Notes: generated from the letters alone by a model not told the origin. A stretch of DNA of 64,000 bases from Chryseobacterium daeguense DSM 19388 (GCF_000430825.1 NZ_AUMT01000013.1:62001-126000), one strand, 5' to 3'. Positions 27,328 through 35,668 are shown, numbered from the stretch's first letter. Made by a program: numbers and translations.

Positions 27328-27340
27328 TTTTTAATTTCAG

Positions 27341-28552
27341 TTATTTTTGAAATGGTACATTCGTGAGCTGTCTTCCGTTATTGGATATAAAAAATAATCC
27401 TGTTGGGGTTTGCTCTATTTTCATGGTTTCAATCTTTCCGAAGAATTTTACATTTCCTCCCAGATCCACAACCCATGCGCTTTTTTTTGTTGGAGCTATT
27501 CTCATTACTCGCCCTACAATCTGATAATAAAGAGCTAATGACATGGTACTTCGGGCAATCAGTACACACTCCAGTTCCGGATAATCGAAACCTGTGGTAA
27601 GAACTCCCACATTTACAACACATCTTATTTTTCCTGATTTGAATTGAGTAAGAATTTTTTCCCGCTCATCTTTTTTTGTTGATCCGGTAAGAAGTACGGC
27701 TCCGGGAATTCTTCTGGTTACATTCTCAGCCTCTTCAATAAGAGAGCAGAATATTAACAGATTTGGTCTTTTTGCTAACAGTCTATGTGCGTATTGCACA
27801 ATCTTAGAAGGCATATCAATAACCTTGTAATATCTTCTCAAAGATTGTTCTGTAAAGTCTGTTCCTGTACTGTTTAGCTGAAGCATTTTTCTGTCGACAA
27901 CATCAAAGGAGAAATATTCAAGTTTGGCCAGGTAACCATTATCGAAAAGCTCACTATTTTGGATATAATAAAGAACCTCATCAAATACTTTTGGCTTTGT
28001 TCTGGTCAGGAACTTCAATTGAGCACCTTCCATTGTGTTATGCAACCTGTAAGGAGTTGCTGTAAGTCCTAATACTTTTGCCTTCGGAAAAGCTGAAATA
28101 AATTCCTCATACATTCCTCCCTTTGGATTTACTAAGTGGCATTCATCAATGATAATGTGTTCCAGTCCCTCAAAAAGATGCTTTTTATTAATGATGCTGC
28201 CGATTGTACAGAAAGTAATATTATCTACTTTTTTTTGTCCTGCAGAAGCAGAATAAATGGAAGCCTTAAAACCTTGACTGATATACTTTGCGAAATTCTG
28301 TTCCAGGATTTCCTTAGAAGGCTGTAGGATCACCGTCTTTCCGGTCAAAGGAGCAAGCATATTTGCTATGACCACAGATTTACCTGCTCCGGTTGTAAGG
28401 ATAAGAAGAACATTCTTTTTTGAGTTTCCCTGAAAATATTTTATGCCAGCTTCAACCGCTTCTTTTTGATATGGCCTCAATGTGAACTTTGGCTTTTCAG
28501 CGATTGTAAATAAATTTGGCGCGTTTTCTTTAACGATTTCAGCTATTGACAT
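27341..28552 (-). CDS. SF2 DEAD/DEAH-type helicase
   Basis: This 403-residue protein contains motif I TTGAGKS (53-59), a DECH box (136-139), GLTATP near 163 and motif VI-like QIVGRVMR near 348, so it is a complete SF2 ATPase with both RecA-like lobes. It resembles small phage helicases involved in replication or recombination. The gene is followed by the initiator-like gene after 13 nt. Confidence 0.85.
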   Translation of the reverse strand: MSIAEIVKENAPNLFTIAEKPKFTLRPYQKEAVEAGIKYFQGNSKKNVLLILTTGAGKSVVIANMLAPLTGKTVILQPSKEILEQNFAKYISQGFKASIYSASAGQKKVDNITFCTIGSIINKKHLFEGLEHIIIDECHLVNPKGGMYEEFISAFPKAKVLGLTATPYRLHNTMEGAQLKFLTRTKPKVFDEVLYYIQNSELFDNGYLAKLEYFSFDVVDRKMLQLNSTGTDFTEQSLRRYYKVIDMPSKIVQYAHRLLAKRPNLLIFCSLIEEAENVTRRIPGAVLLTGSTKKDEREKILTQFKSGKIRCVVNVGVLTTGFDYPELECVLIARSTMSLALYYQIVGRVMRIAPTKKSAWVVDLGGNVKFFGKIETMKIEQTPTGLFFISNNGRQLTNVPFQK

Positions 28553-28553
28553 T

Positions 28554-28853
28554 TTAAACTATTTGTTTTATTGAGTTGTAAGATTTTTTGATTTCTTGAA
28601 TGTTTTCTTCGAAATATTTATCAAAGGAATCTTTGCCCCCGAAAATCTCATCTAATCTTTCTGAAATTTGACCTGATGGATTTAACCAACTATCTTCTTT
28701 ACATTCAATAGGTGAATAAATTGCAATCAAATGTGCAGAAGATTGAAAATGGACACACATTGCAGCATAAGCTGTAAGTTTGTTTTTTGCCTGTAATGAA
28801 TATTTTGAAGACATTGCTCCATATTCGTATTGTATTAAAGTTTCTTTAGACAT
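28554..28853 (-). CDS. hypothetical phage protein
   Basis: This encodes 99 residues with an alpha/beta pattern and no recognised family. It sits 1 nt from its neighbours on both sides, so it belongs to the early operon. Confidence 0.5.
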   Translation of the reverse strand: MSKETLIQYEYGAMSSKYSLQAKNKLTAYAAMCVHFQSSAHLIAIYSPIECKEDSWLNPSGQISERLDEIFGGKDSFDKYFEENIQEIKKSYNSIKQIV

Positions 28854-28854
28854 A

Positions 28855-29454
28855 CTAATCTATTTTTGCATTTTCAAAATCTTCATCACCATCATCTTCT
28901 GAAGGAAATTCCATTGACAGCTGCTCGTATTGCGGAGCCGTTTTTCCGTTCATGTAAGCTTCGACTTGCTCTATCACAATTTTCAAGTAATTATTAAGTT
29001 CTTCTATGTAGAGATAATTACTATTGTCAAGCTTTATTTTTGGAGTAGTAAATCCAATTACTCCGTAGGTAACAGTTTTGGATCCGGTAAGAATTACAGA
29101 TCTGTTTTCATCACTTCCAGTAATTTTAAAAGCTGTAACACCATAATTTTCTAAACTCTCATGAGCTTCAAGTTCTGAAAGAGGAGTTTGATTATTGGAC
29201 CAGTGGAAGAGTCCATCAATATGAGCCAGAAAAACATCTAACTTTTTAAAAGCTTCTAACATATCATCGTGTACGATATGAACTCCTTTTCGGGACAATT
29301 CATCACCTTTCATAAGGCCGACTAATAACTCATAAGAGTACGTTAGGAAGTGATCTTTTAGCGATGCAGATTTGATTTCAATCTGCTTTTCTTCTTGGTT
29401 TGCGAAATCAACTAATTTTTCAAGCTGATCAGAGTTAACTTCAATTACTTTCAT
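28855..29454 (-). CDS. hypothetical phage protein
   Basis: This is a 199-residue protein with an acidic tail (SEDDGDEDFENAKID) and no recognised family. The central part (SVILTGSKTVTYGVIGFTTP) is beta-rich. It is part of the early operon. Confidence 0.5.
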   Translation of the reverse strand: MKVIEVNSDQLEKLVDFANQEEKQIEIKSASLKDHFLTYSYELLVGLMKGDELSRKGVHIVHDDMLEAFKKLDVFLAHIDGLFHWSNNQTPLSELEAHESLENYGVTAFKITGSDENRSVILTGSKTVTYGVIGFTTPKIKLDNSNYLYIEELNNYLKIVIEQVEAYMNGKTAPQYEQLSMEFPSEDDGDEDFENAKID

Positions 29455-29460
29455 AAATAT

Positions 29461-29754
29461 TTATTTTGCTTCAAAATCATTTAATTCAACACGCTTTTCT
29501 AAGCGGTTAACTTTTTTAGCGATCATTTCCTCAACTTTTAATCCCAAAAGGGGATTAATCATTTCCATTTGTTCAATCATGATCTTCACATCAGCTACTT
29601 CTTCCACAAGGTTTTTGAAACTTTCCTCATTATTATTTCTGATATGTTTGCGAACTGCTAAAGCCAATTCTGTGGCTTCTTCCTGTGCCATCTCATATTG
29701 AGCTCTTACGCCCCACTTTTCGATAGCTTTTAAATAAATTTCATGTCTTGCCAT
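29461..29754 (-). CDS. MazG-like nucleotide pyrophosphohydrolase
   Basis: This 97-residue helical protein shows EEATELALAV and EEVADVKIMIEQM, which match the metal-binding E-x-x-E and E-x-x-D pattern of the all-alpha MazG-type NTP pyrophosphatases. These clean up nucleotide pools or lower ppGpp. It overlaps the HNH gene by 14 nt. Confidence 0.65.
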   Translation of the reverse strand: MARHEIYLKAIEKWGVRAQYEMAQEEATELALAVRKHIRNNNEESFKNLVEEVADVKIMIEQMEMINPLLGLKVEEMIAKKVNRLEKRVELNDFEAK

Positions 29755-30196
29755 ACTGTTCTTTAATTTTTATTATTTTATCTATTAATGGTAGGTTTGA
29801 AAGTTCATTATTGCATTTTTCATGCATGAGAACCATATTCGGAAGAGCATTTCTTCCACCTCTGGAAAGAGCTAATAAATGTTCCAGCGTAATGTCGTCG
29901 CCAAGTTTTTTATTACAGAAGAAACACAGATCACCGTCACGTTCTAAAATCTGGGCTTTTTCCTTTTTGTAGCTCGACTTTCTTCCGACATTTGGAGGAT
30001 AGCCATCCCATTTTTTATTTTCTTTAAAAAACCGGATTGCTCTCGCTGTATATTTATTTGATGTTTTACCACTTTTGTAAACTATTCCTATGATTCTGCC
30101 TTTAAATTTTAGGGCTTCATATTCGTTGGTAGTTGGTAGAATGTCGCAACCACCTTGCTCTAACCATTTTCTGAATTTTTGTATATCTAAATCCAT
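29741..30196 (-). CDS. HNH endonuclease
   Basis: This 151-residue protein has a C-terminal HNH fold: CFFC (91-94), TLEHLLALSRGGRNALPN (EH at 105-106) and HEKCN (125-129). Metal-dependent DNA cutting is expected. HNH proteins in early phage regions may act in recombination or in DNA processing. Confidence 0.85.
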   Translation of the reverse strand: MDLDIQKFRKWLEQGGCDILPTTNEYEALKFKGRIIGIVYKSGKTSNKYTARAIRFFKENKKWDGYPPNVGRKSSYKKEKAQILERDGDLCFFCNKKLGDDITLEHLLALSRGGRNALPNMVLMHEKCNNELSNLPLIDKIIKIKEQYGKT

Positions 30197-30364
30197 CTAA
30201 TCAAGGTCTTTAATATTGCATGGAAATCGGTAACCATTTTCTCTCTCACAGATCACCGCATTTCCGCTAATCCCGATGATCTTTATTTTTTCACCTTTTT
30301 TGGCCCAGAAGCTCTTGGCGAATTTTGCATCTTTGTTGAGAGTTTTTATGTCACCTTCTTTCAC
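30197..30364 (-). CDS. small phage protein with a GTG start
   Basis: A 55-residue frame begins with a GTG that overlaps the ATGTGA end of the NinB-like gene, and ends with a TAG immediately before the HNH start codon. The protein begins VKEGDIKTLNKDAKFAK and has IKIIGISGNAVICEREN, a short beta-barrel-like look. The exact fit between two genes supports translation. Confidence 0.55.
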   Translation of the reverse strand: MKEGDIKTLNKDAKFAKSFWAKKGEKIKIIGISGNAVICERENGYRFPCNIKDLD

Positions 30365-30798
30365 ATTTCAATTTTTAATTGTTCGTTTGGTTCAGGAAGG
30401 ACGATGTTGAAAAAGTCCTTTGCGAATTGTCTAATTTTTTGTTTGAATTCGAACTCCCATTCGTAAGTATTGAGCTTTGTAGATGATTGAGGAACTCTCA
30501 CAAAAAGTCCAGTATCTTCATTTATCTTTTCTTCGTAGTTGCAGTTCATCTTAATAAGATCATGGACATCTTCAGCTGACATTATCTCTCCCCATGTATC
30601 AAGTACACCTCTCTGCAGAATAGGAATCCATACTTTCCAGTAAAAACTATTTTGTCCGTTGGAACGTTTTTTATATTTCCTTTTAAATATGAGAGTGATT
30701 TCTTTGCCTTCGAATTGTTGTACCGCCTTCTTTATGAAATCATTATTCTGCCGGAACTTTCCATCACGAATGAGAGTTTCGATTTCAATAGATTTCAT
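30361..30798 (-). CDS. NinB-like recombination protein
   Basis: This 145-residue protein resembles lambda NinB, a single-strand-binding protein that interacts with recombination functions. The signs are RSNGQNSFYWKVWIPIL, then the later helices around VHDLIKMNCNYEEKI. It ends two bases after its ATG-like TGA in the next gene's GTG. It is placed between the exonuclease and HNH genes. Confidence 0.65.
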   Translation of the reverse strand: MKSIEIETLIRDGKFRQNNDFIKKAVQQFEGKEITLIFKRKYKKRSNGQNSFYWKVWIPILQRGVLDTWGEIMSAEDVHDLIKMNCNYEEKINEDTGLFVRVPQSSTKLNTYEWEFEFKQKIRQFAKDFFNIVLPEPNEQLKIEM

Positions 30799-30800
30799 AA

Positions 30801-31811
30801 TTATTCGTCTTGAAAAATTGTCATATCAAATCCTGCAGCCCATTGTGGTTTATAAAGGATGTTTTTGCTCTTGAAATAATCGTACGATCTGTCAAAGGCT
30901 CTTTCATTTACCATTTTATTCAGACGCATCATATAGTACTCGAATTTTCGTTTACAGTAATCTATATAACCTACCTCAACCTCCGGAACCGAATAGTTGA
31001 ATTTATCATCGTACAGTACATACTTAAATTTTGGATTTGTGGAAAGTCCCAGAATTTCCAAACCTGTTGCGTAAACTCCGATCTGCATTTCATAGTCGTA
31101 TTTTTCAATCTCCCATTTGAATTTATCAGGGTTTAGTTGCGATACGAATTTGAAATCATGAAAAAGAGTAGGCGACCAAGTGTCAAGAATCGCAACGAAT
31201 TTCCAACCCATATATTCAAACCTGATCTTCTTTTGAAATTCTTCGCAAACACATAACTCATCTGCAACGTCTGGAGCATTTTTTAGATGATCAGAAATTT
31301 TTACAGCTTTATCATATTCCTCCTGAGTAACGCAATCCTTTCCACTTAGAAGCGCTCTGCAATATGCCTTCAGATGTAAAACATTTTCAATCTTTCCGGA
31401 TTTATAATTGTCTTTAAATGCCTGCTCAAAAACTTTATCAAAATCAGTTGCAAGATCTAATGGGTGAGCGTTCATAATATCATTTACCATTTCTTCCTGA
31501 TTTCCTTTTGATGGTCCCTTTGAAAGGATTGCAAATTTTTCATGGAATTTGTGATCTTCCAAAACAAGGCAGTCAACCAAGCTTCCGAAATTCATTCCTG
31601 CATTTTTACTTTTCGGTTTAAGTAAAGCACTCATAAAATTTATAGGACTATCAAGATTTTTTAATTTGGAGTAAGACATTGAAATGTCTCTCGTAATTAA
31701 TCTTTCTATTAAAATCTCTCGCTCAGATCTATTATCCGGTTGCTCAATAGGAGCGATATTTACTGCTTCCTGTTCTTGAGCTTCTATTGCTGAATTTTTC
31801 ATTGCTCCCAT
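30801..31811 (-). CDS. PD-(D/E)XK exonuclease
   Basis: This 336-residue protein is a phage recombination exonuclease. The C-terminal half shows VAILD (Asp210) followed by HDFKFV (Asp219, Lys221), the catalytic acidic residues and lysine. This resembles the RecE/DUF3799 group that resects double-strand ends for an annealing protein. The partner ERF-type gene lies 3 nt upstream. Confidence 0.8.
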   Translation of the reverse strand: MGAMKNSAIEAQEQEAVNIAPIEQPDNRSEREILIERLITRDISMSYSKLKNLDSPINFMSALLKPKSKNAGMNFGSLVDCLVLEDHKFHEKFAILSKGPSKGNQEEMVNDIMNAHPLDLATDFDKVFEQAFKDNYKSGKIENVLHLKAYCRALLSGKDCVTQEEYDKAVKISDHLKNAPDVADELCVCEEFQKKIRFEYMGWKFVAILDTWSPTLFHDFKFVSQLNPDKFKWEIEKYDYEMQIGVYATGLEILGLSTNPKFKYVLYDDKFNYSVPEVEVGYIDYCKRKFEYYMMRLNKMVNERAFDRSYDYFKSKNILYKPQWAAGFDMTIFQDE

Positions 31812-31813
31812 AA

Positions 31814-32536
31814 CTATTGAATTTGAAATTTGGTTTTAAGAAGTTCTACGGTTTTGTTTGCTAACCTGTATTTTTTCTGAATTGCTGCCAATGATGGTTT
31901 TTTCTCTCCGGCTTTTATGGCTGCTTCCATATTTTTCCAGTTCTCATCATTCTCATTTAGATATGGCAGAGTTTTATTTTGTTGAGCAGGAGTATTGGCA
32001 GGTTTATTTTCTGGAGTTTGAGCTGGAGAAGTATTTTGAGGTTTTTCATCATCAACTTTTTTTCTCAACTCATTATCAATATCATCTTCGTCTGTTGGAA
32101 TATGGAAGAACTTTAAGAAGAAATATCTTTCAGCGTAGGTAAGAGCGGAACCAAGACCTTTCTCCCATTCATTCTGGCCATTTGCGCCGAATAAATTTTC
32201 GTCTTTCTCGCCAGTTTCTACATCAACCCACGTGAAGCGCATCATTACTTTAGAAAGAATTTCAGCTTTAGGTTTTTGATATTCTACTTTAGTATTTTGA
32301 CCATTTATATTTTCCCATTTAGTGGCCTTTGTAGTGTAATCCTGTCGATCATTTTCGATGGATAATATTTCTTGTTTAAGAATTAAGCCCAATTCGTTCA
32401 TTAAGGGACGGATAAATTCTAAAACTTTGGCACCAGATACATATTCATAACCAAAAGAGTCGGAGCCTGATCTTTTATCTTTACCAAATCCATTGATTTT
32501 ACATTGAATTTGATGGAGTTTTTTATAGATTGACAT
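31814..32536 (-). CDS. ERF-type single-strand annealing protein
   Basis: This 240-residue protein has the ERF signature: YKKLHQIQCKINGFGKDKR, GYEYVSGAKVLEFIRPLMNE, and GLGSALTYAERYFFLKFF. ERF annealing proteins pair with an exonuclease for recombination and are found in many temperate phages. The ATG at 32,536 is chosen as it leaves only a 14-nt overlap. The C-terminal part (residues about 170-215) is low-complexity. Confidence 0.85.
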   Translation of the reverse strand: MSIYKKLHQIQCKINGFGKDKRSGSDSFGYEYVSGAKVLEFIRPLMNELGLILKQEILSIENDRQDYTTKATKWENINGQNTKVEYQKPKAEILSKVMMRFTWVDVETGEKDENLFGANGQNEWEKGLGSALTYAERYFFLKFFHIPTDEDDIDNELRKKVDDEKPQNTSPAQTPENKPANTPAQQNKTLPYLNENDENWKNMEAAIKAGEKKPSLAAIQKKYRLANKTVELLKTKFQIQ

Positions 32537-32762
32537 TTTCAAGGTGTGTTTTGAAGTTTTGTAATTCTGTGATAGCATTTCCAAGCTTTTCAATCATTTC
32601 CTTTTTGCCTTCAGGATTATTTATCTGATTATGCCATCTAATTGATCCGTGACAATCTGAAAGTCTCGCGATGGCTTTTCCATCTTCGTAAATTTTACAA
32701 TGAATAGCACTCATGGAATCGATGCTGTCTGGTGCTATGAAAGATTTTTTATTGTAGCTCAT
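32523..32762 (-). CDS. hypothetical small phage protein
   Basis: Started at the ATG at 32,762 this gives a 79-residue protein (MSYNKKSFIAPDSIDSMSAI...). An in-frame ATG at 32,819 would extend it to 98 residues, overlapping the 34-residue frame at 32,764-32,868. The internal start is preferred because it follows that frame after one base. The family is unknown. Confidence 0.55.
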   Translation of the reverse strand: MSYNKKSFIAPDSIDSMSAIHCKIYEDGKAIARLSDCHGSIRWHNQINNPEGKKEMIEKLGNAITELQNFKTHLENVNL

Positions 32763-32763
32763 T

Positions 32764-32868
32764 TTAATAGAATTTTCCTTTATACCAGTATTGTTTGAAA
32801 TATCTTCGAGAGTTGACATTGAGAAATGTTACTTTTTCCCCGAATATCATTGCGATCATTCTTTTCAT
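32764..32868 (-). CDS. possible 34-residue phage peptide
   Basis: A short frame from ATG 32,868 to TAA 32,764 starts 5 nt after the upstream stop and ends one base before the next ATG. The peptide begins MKRMIAMIFGEKVTFLNV. The tight spacing supports it, but it conflicts with the longer start of the next gene. Confidence 0.4.
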   Translation of the reverse strand: MKRMIAMIFGEKVTFLNVNSRRYFKQYWYKGKFY

Positions 32869-32873
32869 AATTA

Positions 32874-33185
32874 TTAAGCTGTTTTGGAAAATTGAGATCT
32901 TAATTTTAGAATGTCATTCATCTGTTTAGCGTAGTATTTAGCTTTATCTTTATCATCAGTCCAGACTGAATGTGTATTTGAGGAAAATACCTTTTCAGGA
33001 ATAAACTGATCTTTATTTATTAGATATAAAGTGCCTTCTGTTTTAGTTCCCCATACTGCATCAATACCACTTACAAAGAGTGCTTTTTCGCCGACACATA
33101 AAACTTTTTGTTCAGTAACCTGTGCTTCCTGAGTAGAGAAATTAATTCCTACATCATAAACTGTTTGTTCTACTTTGTAACTCAT
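32874..33185 (-). CDS. hypothetical phage protein
   Basis: Started at the ATG at 33,185 it is a 103-residue protein. The in-frame start at 33,305 would overlap the preceding gene by 116 nt, so the internal ATG, placed 4 nt after its stop, is preferred. The sequence is beta-rich (VEQTVYDVGINFSTQEAQV). The function is unknown. Confidence 0.5.
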   Translation of the reverse strand: MSYKVEQTVYDVGINFSTQEAQVTEQKVLCVGEKALFVSGIDAVWGTKTEGTLYLINKDQFIPEKVFSSNTHSVWTDDKDKAKYYAKQMNDILKLRSQFSKTA

Positions 33186-33189
33186 AATT

Positions 33190-33567
33190 TTAAATTCTAC
33201 CATATCCGTAATTAGCCCATAATTCACTCTGTTCTGCCAAGTATTCTCTATGAGATTGAATACTTCTCTCTTCAGCGCCGAGCTGATCTTCTCTGAAAGC
33301 GTCAAGTTCTCTCTCTAAATCCTTTCCAACTGAACAAATCTTTTCATCCTCACGATAAAGGCAGTATGTACCAACATTTGTCATTTTAATCGTCCAAAAT
33401 GCATTGCTATCATCCAAGAATAATCCGAACCAATTATTTATTTTAACATTTTCGTCTACTTCAAAATCGATGAATTCTAAGTTGTTTGCTAATTGAACTG
33501 CTTTTCTGAAATCTTTTTCAGTTGGAGAGTTTGTAAATTGTTTTTTGTTTTGTACTTTTGTGTCCAT
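33190..33567 (-). CDS. hypothetical phage protein
   Basis: This encodes 125 residues with an N-terminal alpha/beta domain (NLEFIDFEVDENVKINNW) and a helical C-terminal part (GAEERSIQSHREYLAEQSEL). No family is recognised. Confidence 0.5.
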   Translation of the reverse strand: MDTKVQNKKQFTNSPTEKDFRKAVQLANNLEFIDFEVDENVKINNWFGLFLDDSNAFWTIKMTNVGTYCLYREDEKICSVGKDLERELDAFREDQLGAEERSIQSHREYLAEQSELWANYGYGRI

Positions 33568-33597
33568 TACTGTTTGACTTTTTTAGGTTAAACTTTC

Positions 33598-33629
33598 GCC
33601 GTCTGTTACCGCAGATGGCTTTTTTATTT
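33598..33629 (+). terminator. terminator-like hairpin, plus orientation
   Basis: GCCGTCTG and CAGATGGC form an 8-bp stem with a TTACCG loop, followed by a run of T on the plus strand. No plus-strand gene precedes it, so it would end an antisense transcript or act only as a structured RNA element. Confidence 0.35.
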
Positions 33630-33821
33630 TCTTTTGTGGAAAGCTTTTCTGGCTTCCTCTTTTATTTGTTCTGCTTTAGTTTTTTTCAACTTCCCTGGGG
33701 TAGTTCCTACGCTACCCCGAGAAGTATTCATTTCAGCTTTAACAAAGGCAGATAATGTTTCTATTTTATCAAGTGCGGAGAGAATGACTACCGCTCTTTC
33801 TGGGCTAATTTCTCCTATCAT
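33624..33821 (-). CDS. hypothetical small phage protein
   Basis: This 65-residue protein has a basic tail (KKTKAEQIKEEARKAFHKRK). A perfect 7-bp hairpin (GGGGTAG ... CTACCCC, 33,697-33,718) lies inside the coding region. No family is recognised. Confidence 0.45.
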   Translation of the reverse strand: MIGEISPERAVVILSALDKIETLSAFVKAEMNTSRGSVGTTPGKLKKTKAEQIKEEARKAFHKRK

Positions 33822-33822
33822 A

Positions 33823-34065
33823 TCATGTAATTATTTCTGATTCAAATATTTGTTCATCTTTCCATTCAGTGTGTTTTTTAAATGACTCAATGAAAAAATA
33901 ATTTTCAAGCGTCTTTGAATTTCTGTATGCAGCCAGATATAGCGCTGATTCTCTCATCCCTATTTCTGATGCAATAGTTACTCTTAAATCATAATCATCT
34001 TGAATTTTACGGGAAACCGTAGTTTTGATTTTTCTGTTATTCACTATATTTGTTTGCTCTTTCAT
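33823..34065 (-). CDS. Cro-side early regulator
   Basis: This 80-residue protein is divergent from the repressor gene. It has RKIQDDYDLRVTIASEIGM and LAAYRNSKTLENYFFIE, which fits a small helix-turn-helix DNA-binding protein such as Cro. The ATG at 34,065 is chosen; the start at 34,113 would run through the operator region. The assignment as a Cro-like switch protein is inferred from position. Confidence 0.55.
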   Translation of the reverse strand: MKEQTNIVNNRKIKTTVSRKIQDDYDLRVTIASEIGMRESALYLAAYRNSKTLENYFFIESFKKHTEWKDEQIFESEIIT

Positions 34066-34084
34066 TTTGAAATTTCTTTTTGTA

Positions 34085-34143
34085 ATATCAATTTGATATA
34101 GCAAAAGTAACAAAAAGTTACATATAAAAAAATAAAATGTAAC
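34085..34143. promoter_or_regulatory. immunity-region operators between divergent promoters
   Basis: The gap between the divergent regulator genes contains a perfect 15-bp palindrome ATATCAATTTGATAT (34,085-34,099) and three GTAAC half-sites: GTAAC at 34,107-34,111, inverted GTTAC at 34,117-34,121, and GTAAC at 34,139-34,143. A minus-strand TACTTTTG (34,102-34,109) fits the -7 box for the early operon. These are the likely repressor and Cro binding sites. Confidence 0.6.
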
Positions 34144-34176
34144 AAATTTTCTCTTTAATTGTATAACTTATTGATA

Positions 34177-34836
34177 ATGAGCGAATTTAATTTATCTGAA
34201 CAAAGAAAGAAATTAGGATTAACTCAGCAAGAATTAGCTGATGAATTAAAACTTTCTCGAAAAACCATAAATAATTATGAGAAATCGGGTAATATTCCTG
34301 ATAGCGTAAGGTTACTTATCAGAAATTTTTTTGAGTTAAGAAATGAGAATGGTCTTGATAATGTAACTAAAAGGGAAAATTTGTTACTTCCTAAAGACGG
34401 AGTTAAACTAGGCATTCCATTTTATAACGTTGATTTTGCCGGAGGATGGAGTAGTGAAGTTCTTTTTTCAGAAGTAAGGCCGGATTTTTATATTAATAAT
34501 CCAGAATTCGATAAAGCCGAGTTTGCTTGTAATTTGATTGGTCATTCCATTTCACGTAGAATCCCTCATCGTTCAATCATAGGATTAAGATTAATTGAAG
34601 ATTGGCAAACATATTTTCCAACAAATGAATTATATGGAATAGTTATGAAAAATGAACTTCGAACAGTGAAAATTGTGAAAAGAAGTAAGGAAAAGGAAGG
34701 GTATTTAACTTTAATTCCGGATCCGCTTCCTGAATTTAATCAAACCCAATATGAGCCTGAAGAGGTTCCGATAGAATTTGTATCAAGATTTTATCAACTA
34801 ATAGCTTGGGCTCAATTTGAAAGAATATCAATGTAA
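34177..34836 (+). CDS. CI-like prophage repressor, S24 peptidase type
   Basis: This 219-residue protein has an N-terminal XRE-type helix-turn-helix (LGLTQQELADELKLSRKTIN) and a C-terminal region resembling the S24/LexA autocleavage fold. Here the usual GDSM reads GHSI, and the Lys region appears as VKIVKRS. It keeps the prophage silent and may be self-cleaved on DNA damage. The ATG at 34,177 gives the best N-terminus. It is the first gene of a plus-strand operon with two more genes. Confidence 0.75.
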   Translation: MSEFNLSEQRKKLGLTQQELADELKLSRKTINNYEKSGNIPDSVRLLIRNFFELRNENGLDNVTKRENLLLPKDGVKLGIPFYNVDFAGGWSSEVLFSEVRPDFYINNPEFDKAEFACNLIGHSISRRIPHRSIIGLRLIEDWQTYFPTNELYGIVMKNELRTVKIVKRSKEKEGYLTLIPDPLPEFNQTQYEPEEVPIEFVSRFYQLIAWAQFERISM

Positions 34837-34849
34837 AAAATAAAAGATC

Positions 34850-35296
34850 ATGAGAAAAATATTGTTCATCTTTTTACTTATCTCAACTTTAGGTTTTGCG
34901 CAAACAACTGAGGTAATTCCAAATTCTAATTTTATCGAGAAAAAAGAATTGATTTTTAAAGATGGTAAACTACATATAGAAAAAAAGATTTTTTTGGAAA
35001 ATGGAAAGAATGAAAGCATCCCTGTGAAACTTGATTTTTTTGGTGATGAAACAGTTTTAAATTTTGATTTAAAAAAAGTAGATAAAATTATTTTATCAGC
35101 TGCTGAAAACGCAAAATATAAACTTAAAAGTCCCTCAACTTTTAGACCGTATTCAATAGTGATAAGACCTATCAATAAAGATTATTGGTATACAAATGTT
35201 TTCTTTTCTGGGGAGAATGATTATGGAGCTAAAAAGGATTCAAGTTCGATGGCTGAAATTGATAATGAGGGTAATGTTTTAAAAGACTATAATTAA
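34850..35296 (+). CDS. secreted protein in the immunity operon
   Basis: This 148-residue protein begins with a clear signal peptide (MRKILFIFLLISTLGFAQ) and has no other recognised domain. It follows the repressor by 13 nt and precedes a regulator by 1 nt, so it is made in the lysogenic state. It could be a lysogenic-conversion (moron) gene acting at the cell envelope. No function is seen in the sequence. Confidence 0.6.
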   Translation: MRKILFIFLLISTLGFAQTTEVIPNSNFIEKKELIFKDGKLHIEKKIFLENGKNESIPVKLDFFGDETVLNFDLKKVDKIILSAAENAKYKLKSPSTFRPYSIVIRPINKDYWYTNVFFSGENDYGAKKDSSSMAEIDNEGNVLKDYN

Positions 35297-35297
35297 A

Positions 35298-35609
35298 ATG
35301 ACTACTTCAGATCAAAAAATATTAGAATTTGTACAAATCCTTAAAAATCTAAATGAGATAAGATTTGATCGGGATTTCTATACTCCGATTGGTATGACCA
35401 AATTTGTATTTTCTAATATTAAGAATCAAGATAAATATCCTGATAGACAATCCTGGCATTTCACAGCTGAGCATATAAGGTTGATATGTGAGGTTTTTAA
35501 TGCAGATTCAAATTTTTTCTTTGGTTTAGCCGATCAACCCTTTAGAAAATTAAAAAAGAAGGGTAACATCAACGGTAACATTAAGCTAAATAAGATAATA
35601 GATAATTAA
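35298..35609 (+). CDS. helix-turn-helix-like protein of the immunity operon
   Basis: This 103-residue protein has a helical pattern with TAEHIRLICEVFNADSNFF in the second half, similar to the last helices of Bacteroidota XRE-like regulators. It is the third gene of the repressor operon. A DNA-binding role is inferred. Confidence 0.45.
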   Translation: MTTSDQKILEFVQILKNLNEIRFDRDFYTPIGMTKFVFSNIKNQDKYPDRQSWHFTAEHIRLICEVFNADSNFFFGLADQPFRKLKKKGNINGNIKLNKIIDN

Positions 35610-35668
35610 AATTAATAAAACGTAAATGATTGATTTTCAACGTTAATCTATTTTTGTTAAAAAGTTTG

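Noticed and set aside
33823-34113. Longer start for the Cro-side protein (34,113)
   Set aside because: It would place the operators and -7 box inside the coding sequence; the ATG at 34,065 avoids this.
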